The notes under the pieces: generated by a model
What the model was told of the DNA's origin: nothing
Seen by the model: only the letters and a program-made list of their open reading frames with translations
Database searches by the model: none
From: Cristatella mucedo
Lineage: Eukaryota; Bryozoa; Phylactolaemata; Cristatellidae
Length of the DNA stretch: 64,000 nucleotides
Reading direction: 5' to 3'
NCBI GenBank assembly: GCA_009760855.2
Contig: WPIO01000129.1
Coordinates: 1,032,001-1,096,000 of the forward strand
Program-made: the position numbers and the translations under genes
Shown: positions 58,999 to 64,000 of the stretch, piece by piece
Numbering within the stretch: position 1 is the stretch's first letter
Layout: the number at the start of each line of letters is the position of its first letter

Positions 58999-60190
58999 CT
59001 TCTTCTTGTTTCTTCCAGCAGCAGCAGTTCGCGTATCCATCAATCGAAGGCAACAAAACGCACGTTCTAGAAGCTGCAACCTTGTGCTTGCCTGGCTTAT
59101 TGCAAGAATGCGGAGTGGAAACTCTCCCTCCTGAGGCGGAGATCGCGATTAAAAAACAAAAAATAGATTCTCCGCGTCAGCTCTGCGTCCGATCTGTTCT
59201 GCACAAGAGAACTGCTGGATGCAAGCTGCTGAGTATATGAGAGTGAGTGCGGGCAACTCGCCGCCGAGCGAGAAGCACCCAAGTAGCTATAGCTCTGCGG
59301 ACGCACGACGCGATGCAGTGCCACTCAGTAGCTCAAGGCTTGCACTTGTGCTTGAGCAGTAGAATGCTCTAATGCCCCCAATGAGAAGCTACTCGAAACG
59401 CACCAATCAGCAGAGGCTCCTCCGGTCAATGACCAGAGGAGCCTCTGCCAAGAGGTCAGAAAAATCTCGCTAATGGCCTGTAATACATTCGAAAAGCAAA
59501 TGATACATTTTATTTTCGAATATATCTTAAATCATTCGATTTGAAGAGTCATAAAGCACGTCACTTAACTGTGCCCTGGTAAGCTGTGGCAGAAGTGATA
59601 CCGCTGCCATCGCGAACCGTAGCTGCTTGTTAGTACTAGCGTTTCGCAGATTCCCCCTGTCCTAGATTACCCCTACACATTTATACGTCATGTCGCGGTT
59701 TGCACACGACTCTTCAAGCTTCTGGTCCCACTCAGCACGACATCTGTTTAACTCCTCAACGGAATTAAATCTCTTTCCAGGTACATTAGCTTTATTGAAA
59801 TACTACGAGAGTTTCCCGTAACTTTTTTGCACTTGCAGCTAGGCAAAACCGTGCAATCCTCCAGCCCAGAAACATCCACAAAGTAGGACCACATGCTGCT
59901 GTTATGGCTCATAATTAAAAAAAGAAAGCCCCGATCGAGTATCTGTTTGAGCCTGCATTCCCATTCGTCAGCCTTTGGCTTCAGGACCAAGGCAAATATA
60001 AAAAATAGCTTTACCGCTATCGCTGTCTATTGTAACTGCCGGTCGTCTACTATAGCCAAATATACTCAGAACCAACCGTTGCACTTTGAATGATGGGGCC
60101 ATGCACCATGCTGAACAAGGTCCCTGACATACTTTGGCAGGTCCAATGTGTCGAAACAATTTTATTGCAACTATTAGGCTGCTGCCAAAA
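58999..60190. other. Spacer between the two LTR-like modules
   Basis: Contains a 13-bp-arm inverted repeat GCAGAGGCTCCTC ... GAGGAGCCTCTGC at 59410-59448. Frames at 58833-59240 (plus, 135 codons) and 59748-59990 (minus, 80 codons) have no recognised domain. Confidence 0.4.
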
Positions 60191-60199
60191 AACAGCTCC

Positions 60200-60445
60200 T
60201 CGGTGTGCAACAGCTCCTCAGCAATGTGCACTAGGTGCAGAGGTTAGGTCGGGCCTGAAGGCGGCCCTTGCTGCACGTAGACAGATGTGCGAAAGGCAAT
60301 CCCGTCAGATCGCTGACCTGCAGAGTTGAGCTGAGACACTGCGGCTCCGCTGCCTGCAGGAGTTGAGCGGTCGACATTTGGCGGAGGAGCGTGCCGCCGT
60401 GGCCAGACAAGACCTGGCGGAAGTTTTCTCCTCATTGGCCGAATA
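60200..60445 (+). pseudogene. Inverted C-terminal half of the Ala-rich coiled-coil ORF
   Basis: On the plus strand the residues GLKAALAARRQMCERQSRQI, followed after a TGA by AETLRLRCLQELSGRHLAEE, correspond to the C-terminal half of the minus-strand ORF at 58.2-58.6 kb. So this half is in opposite orientation to the N-terminal half that follows at 60.45-60.64 kb. Confidence 0.75.
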
Positions 60446-60645
60446 AAGTTCAGTATTAGCGGCCGCTCGCTCGAGGCGGCTTGCCTGTCGCACCAGCGGT
60501 TCCTCTGCAGCGCGTGCCTCACGGGCAGCTTTTAGAATTCCCACAATGGTGTTTCCTGCAGCTGCCGAAGCAACGGTGTCGCCTCGATCCTCGGCAGCGG
60601 TCTCCGTATAAGCTGCAGCTACACGCAGCTGCACGGACATCATAA
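60446..60645 (-). pseudogene. N-terminal half of the Ala-rich coiled-coil ORF, copy 2
   Basis: The minus-strand frame starting at 60643 (MMSVQLRVAAAYTETAAEDR) matches the first 65 or so residues of copy 1 (GNTIVGILKAAREA, RQASRLERAAANTE) and then loses similarity at the inversion junction near 60445. Confidence 0.75.
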
Positions 60646-60646
60646 C

Positions 60647-60992
60647 TAAAATTTGTCACCTAGGACACACAACCGCTCTCGGATTACCTTGCCACCGAGC
60701 GTATAAATACTCTTCGCTAGTTACAACGCGCCGCCGCCATTGCACGCTTTGCGTCACCCTTTGTCTGCAAAAGCTGTGATTGTGACGACATCTGCAATTG
60801 TGACGCACAATCAATTGTTGCCAGTTTTCGCTCTGTTGCACTAGCCGAGACGCCGATAGAGTCCACGCGACGCAATTGAAAAAAGTATTTTATGTAAAAT
60901 ATGCAAGTGCGTTCGTAGGTGGGCAACTTTATGTAGTGAGTGACGAAATAAAGAGTGAAAACAGATCAGTTAACTCCCAGCTCGCTACTGTT
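60647..60992. repeat. LTR-like segment, copy 2
   Basis: Second copy of the repeat at 58651 (offset 1996 bp) with TATAAATA at 60702-60709. One of the two AATAAAG sites is changed to AAAAAAG. Similarity stops near 60992 (TCCCAGCTCGCT). Confidence 0.6.
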
Positions 60993-61934
60993 GCCAACAA
61001 CTCGCAAACGATTTTAATATTTCGTCCTTGGTTCCAAAAATTGCCTTTTTTCTGATCAGTTATTCCTAAAATTACCAGTAAAATCTGGAATCATACCGAG
61101 ATCTTGATTCTATCGTGCCAAAAAAATAAGCAAATAAAATTGGCTGGTTTTTATTGTTCTTCATGCTGCGGTTGTCAGGTTTGCACTGATAGCACGCGCC
61201 ATACCACTACCAGAACTGCTATTGGCTAGGAAGACGTCATGCTATAGAGTAGTACCCGCATATATTTTTAGCAGTAGAGTTGCATTGAAAAAACTATCAT
61301 TATATTTTACTTCACTTCCGCGTAAGATAAAAGTAAGGAATAGCCGTGTCTGATTGACGTGGCATCAAGACCTTCCTTGCACCAAGCAGATGCATTTTTC
61401 TAAGAGAGTGGGAAAAATGGAACCAGATAAAGGATGAAAATTAGTCCGTGACTCGGCGTCTGACAAGACGCGCGAGACCTATGCAGCCTGCTTCGGCATG
61501 TTGAGCATTAGCTAGATGAGCCCACGGGAACCTTGATTCAAACACGAACATTGCAATGAAAGTCTTGAAAGTCAAGTGAATTGTACGTGTCCACTTGATG
61601 AAACGCCTTACCGTGTGTAATGTGCAAACTATGTTTCTTAAGTTGACAGATCTCTAGTATATTTAGATAAAAGTATCAACTCATCGGCGTAGTTGATTCT
61701 TAACATCCGCCAAGTCCTCTTCGGACATAACGGTGCGCTTCCTACCCAGAAGTCACATATTCAGTTCATGTAAGTAGTGAGACCTTTCGCTTGCCATTTA
61801 TAGTTCGACGACGACTCGACGGTTCAAGTCACCAATCTGCCTGGAAAATACCACATGAAAATTTAAATACACCCTATGCTCAGCTCGATCGGCTCAGCTC
61901 GTCGCGAGTTGCAATACTGCTGCACTGTCTATAT
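60993..61934. other. Unassigned DNA
   Basis: No feature recognised. Confidence 0.45.
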
Positions 61935-62068
61935 AATAATAATAATAATTCACTTGATAAAGCGCCCTCAGAGAACTTAATCTCTCTCTAGGCGCTTTAC
62001 ATTTGCTGCAAAGGGAAATGCAATTGAATGGTAAGTAAAATCATGCTTGAAAAACAAACAAAATGAAT
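61935..62068 (-). mobile_element. Family B 3' end, inverted
   Basis: An AAT tail at 61935-61950 is followed by the reverse complement of AAAGCGCCTAGAGAGAGATT and about 80 bp more of the 3' UTR seen at 8.25-8.34 kb. It abuts the duplicated fibre-like fragment directly. Confidence 0.8.
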
Positions 62069-62071
62069 ACA

Positions 62072-62832
62072 AGGTAATGGTAGCACCACAGCTATTTCTT
62101 TGAATTCTCTATCAACATGTCCTTTAGTTGCAGCGTCAGAAGTTAATTAACAGCTTATTTATCGGATCAGCTACATTTATTATAGAATGAACATTCACAT
62201 CTAGATAGTAACCAACTGTGTACCAATTAAGAACTGCATCTCTTTGAAGTTCACTATATGTAACACAAAAATCATTTGGTGATAATGTTGGAGTAGTTCT
62301 GGTTGCAGCCCAATAAGATTAAGTTACAGCAAAACCTCTCACGTTTAGATCCCCAGTCATTGTATCTCCAGACTGGTTTACACGCGCACTCAATTGACTA
62401 ACATTCACAGCGTCTCAATGATTTACACCCCCATTTCCTAAATTTATTACTGTTAGACCTTTGAAGTCAGTCGCTCCTGATCCAAGTGTATCCTTTATTT
62501 ACTGTATCATGGTCATTTACGGGCTCAGCTAACCCAGTAATTGTATTTCCATTCGCATCTAGATCGCTCATCAGATATCCATTAAACTTTGTTATGCACT
62601 CAGACGTATGATTTCTTATGTTCATCTATATACTCTATTAGTAATTTATTATCTTGTAACTATTGGTAATTGTCGGGCAAATCTTTCAGGATCAGGTCCA
62701 TAGACTACTTGGATTAGTGATTTAGTTATATAATACTTTATATCGCATCCTTTTTACTCTTATTGTCAAATATTCCGAATCTAGACATAATATCAAACTC
62801 AAAATAAAAATACTTTTCTGTATCTAATAAAA
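62072..62832 (-). pseudogene. Second, inverted copy of the fibre-like gene fragment
   Basis: Reverse complement of 54395-55146 with scattered substitutions: the TGACTGGGGATCTAAACGTG core, the upstream MSDLDANGNTITGLAEPVN region and the short spacer next to the nuclease relic are all recognisable. Its stops partly differ from copy 1 (TAA in GFAVT-stop-SYW; no TGA at the site equal to 54693), and one TGA is shared. Hence both are decayed copies of one ancestor. Confidence 0.85.
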
Positions 62833-63359
62833 ACACCAGCATTCCGCTTAATCCGCTGGAGAAAATATTGTTGTTTGTTGAGCCGTTCAGTTGCCGCATG
62901 CCAAGCTATTCGGGCTGGAGCAATCGTGTAAAAATGGTCAGCAGGAGGTTTTTGCTCAGAACGTCTGCTTTGATGGCGGCGATGGAGCGGCCGGCAGAGG
63001 CGCTCCGTATTAAAACTGAGCTCATTAATCCTGAAGAGTTGCCTTGTTCTCTTTTTACAAGTAGTAGCAAAACTCAATCGAGCTCCCAAAATTATAACCA
63101 ATTTATCAGCGCGTATTTGGAAGGTCGTGGCCACAAGTAAACAATTCATGAGTGAGGGTAGCAACATACTGGAGATATCTAGTATAACGGCACTTAAATG
63201 AGGTAAAGTCGCTCCTGATCGGAATGCACTGGTACGAAACAACAGATAACGACAGTGGCTCAAACTGGAAGCAGCGGTAGTGACTCTCAAACGGCTTAGA
63301 AACTCATAGATAACTTATTTTCAACTTATAGAAAACCGTAACTTATAGAAAACCGTAAA
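62833..63359. other. Unassigned DNA with a short GC-richer frame
   Basis: Overlapping frames on plus (62868-63140) and minus (63290-62799) strands, neither with known motif. Cannot be assigned. Confidence 0.35.
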
Positions 63360-63800
63360 TTTGACTTTGCCAATGTAATTTCACAGCATAGCTCGTGGGC
63401 GTTCTTGTGCAATGATCTCCAATGGCCTAAGCCAAACTACATATTCCAACTGCAATGCAGCTGAAAATTACGAAATACGCATCACGCAATTATTTTTCTT
63501 CCATTTCACAGTTTAGAAAACGACGTTGCGTCCTTAACTGTAAACATTCCATGAAATTAGGCATCCACTTACTAAGGCAATGACCTCCAATAAACTTGGC
63601 CGCCACGATATTTCAAACAGCGATACAGCTACCATTTCCATAATAGGCTTCGTTACACTTCGGTTTAATTCTACAATATATAAAGCAGCGCCACGAGTTT
63701 ACCCACTATTTTTTAGGCAATCGTGCTAATGCATTATATTGCTACGGCGTCTGATGGCCGGGATAATTAAAGGCCACAGTATTAATAAACGCCTAACCAA
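63360..63800 (+). repeat. Satellite-like units
   Basis: Units keyed by CCAATGGCCTAAGCCAAAC (63419) and CCAATAAACTTGGCCGCCA (63588), each with a CGATACAGCTACCATTTCCA-like box, about 170 bp apart. Same family as 50.09-50.69 kb. Confidence 0.7.
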
Positions 63801-63889
63801 TACTATGAAATTAGCTGATTAAGCCCAAAATCTTTTTTCCATTGTATAATCGAAACCACAGTTGCAAACCACCATCAATGCGCAAATAG

Positions 63890-64000
63890 CAGCTGAATTG
63901 CAAATTGAATATTCCGGGAGGCTGGGTGGTTCGGGCTATTTGAGGCCTTAGCGTGAAAATGCCAAAACGCAATCGCATGCAATTTGGAATGCCGTTGTCG
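63890..64000 (-). repeat. Inverted satellite-like unit at the window edge
   Basis: The reverse complement of the block at 50842-50940, continuing past the window end. Orientation flips relative to the units just before it. Confidence 0.9.

Overview
The window looks like nuclear DNA of an animal, probably an aquatic invertebrate of unresolved phylum. The signs are GT-AG introns in one host gene, CR1/L2-type non-LTR retrotransposons in many truncated copies, tRNA-derived SINEs, a Ty3/gypsy pol fragment, a decayed Polinton/Maverick-like element, satellite DNA and many microsatellites. There are no operons, rRNA genes, bona fide tRNA genes or CRISPR arrays. A stretch of the 7-mer CCCTAAA (TTTAGGG type, not the usual animal TTAGGG) is an oddity that makes the taxonomic guess less certain.

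Layout. 0.6-17.7 kb is a graveyard of retroelements. I call two non-LTR families A (3' tail of ATTAC-like units) and B (3' tail of ATT/TTA units); both encode a reverse transcriptase with an F-Y-A-D-D box. SINEs are nested inside some copies. The best family B copy is at 7.05-8.38 kb. 18.2-21.7 kb is rich in simple and tandem repeats: a possible MITE end, the CCCTAAA array, an 11-bp array running into 75 perfect CAG units, and three 71-bp direct repeats. 22.8-23.8 kb is another family A copy.

26.0-31.2 kb is GC-rich and holds the only host gene I can assemble. Seven coding exons (26860-30430) join with perfect phase into a 386-residue coiled-coil protein. It resembles the ABIN/TNIP family of ubiquitin-binding regulators of NF-kappaB signalling. 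Two introns carry long GA and CA microsatellites.

32.3-33.9 kb is a minus-strand Ty3/gypsy fragment. 34.0-35.4 and 38.3-40.6 kb are family A and B copies, and 36.3-38.3 kb is a diverged satellite of roughly 170-bp units. 47.6-49.2 kb is the best family A copy, with a single in-frame stop.

51.0-57.4 kb is AT-rich and contains broken capsid-like, nuclease (YqaJ-like), fibre-like and retroviral-type integrase pieces on the plus strand and a protein-primed DNA polymerase B piece on the minus strand: a dead Polinton/Maverick-like element. A second, inverted copy of its fibre-like part lies at 62.07-62.83 kb. Satellite-like units at 50.1-50.95 and 63.36-64.0 kb bracket this zone, and the outermost ones are inverted relative to each other.

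58.1-61.0 kb carries a duplicated module: an LTR-like segment next to an alanine-rich coiled-coil ORF. The second copy of the ORF has its C-terminal half inverted. Everything outside the ABIN-like gene is best read as mobile, repetitive or unassigned DNA. All similarity statements come from reading motifs by eye, without database searches.
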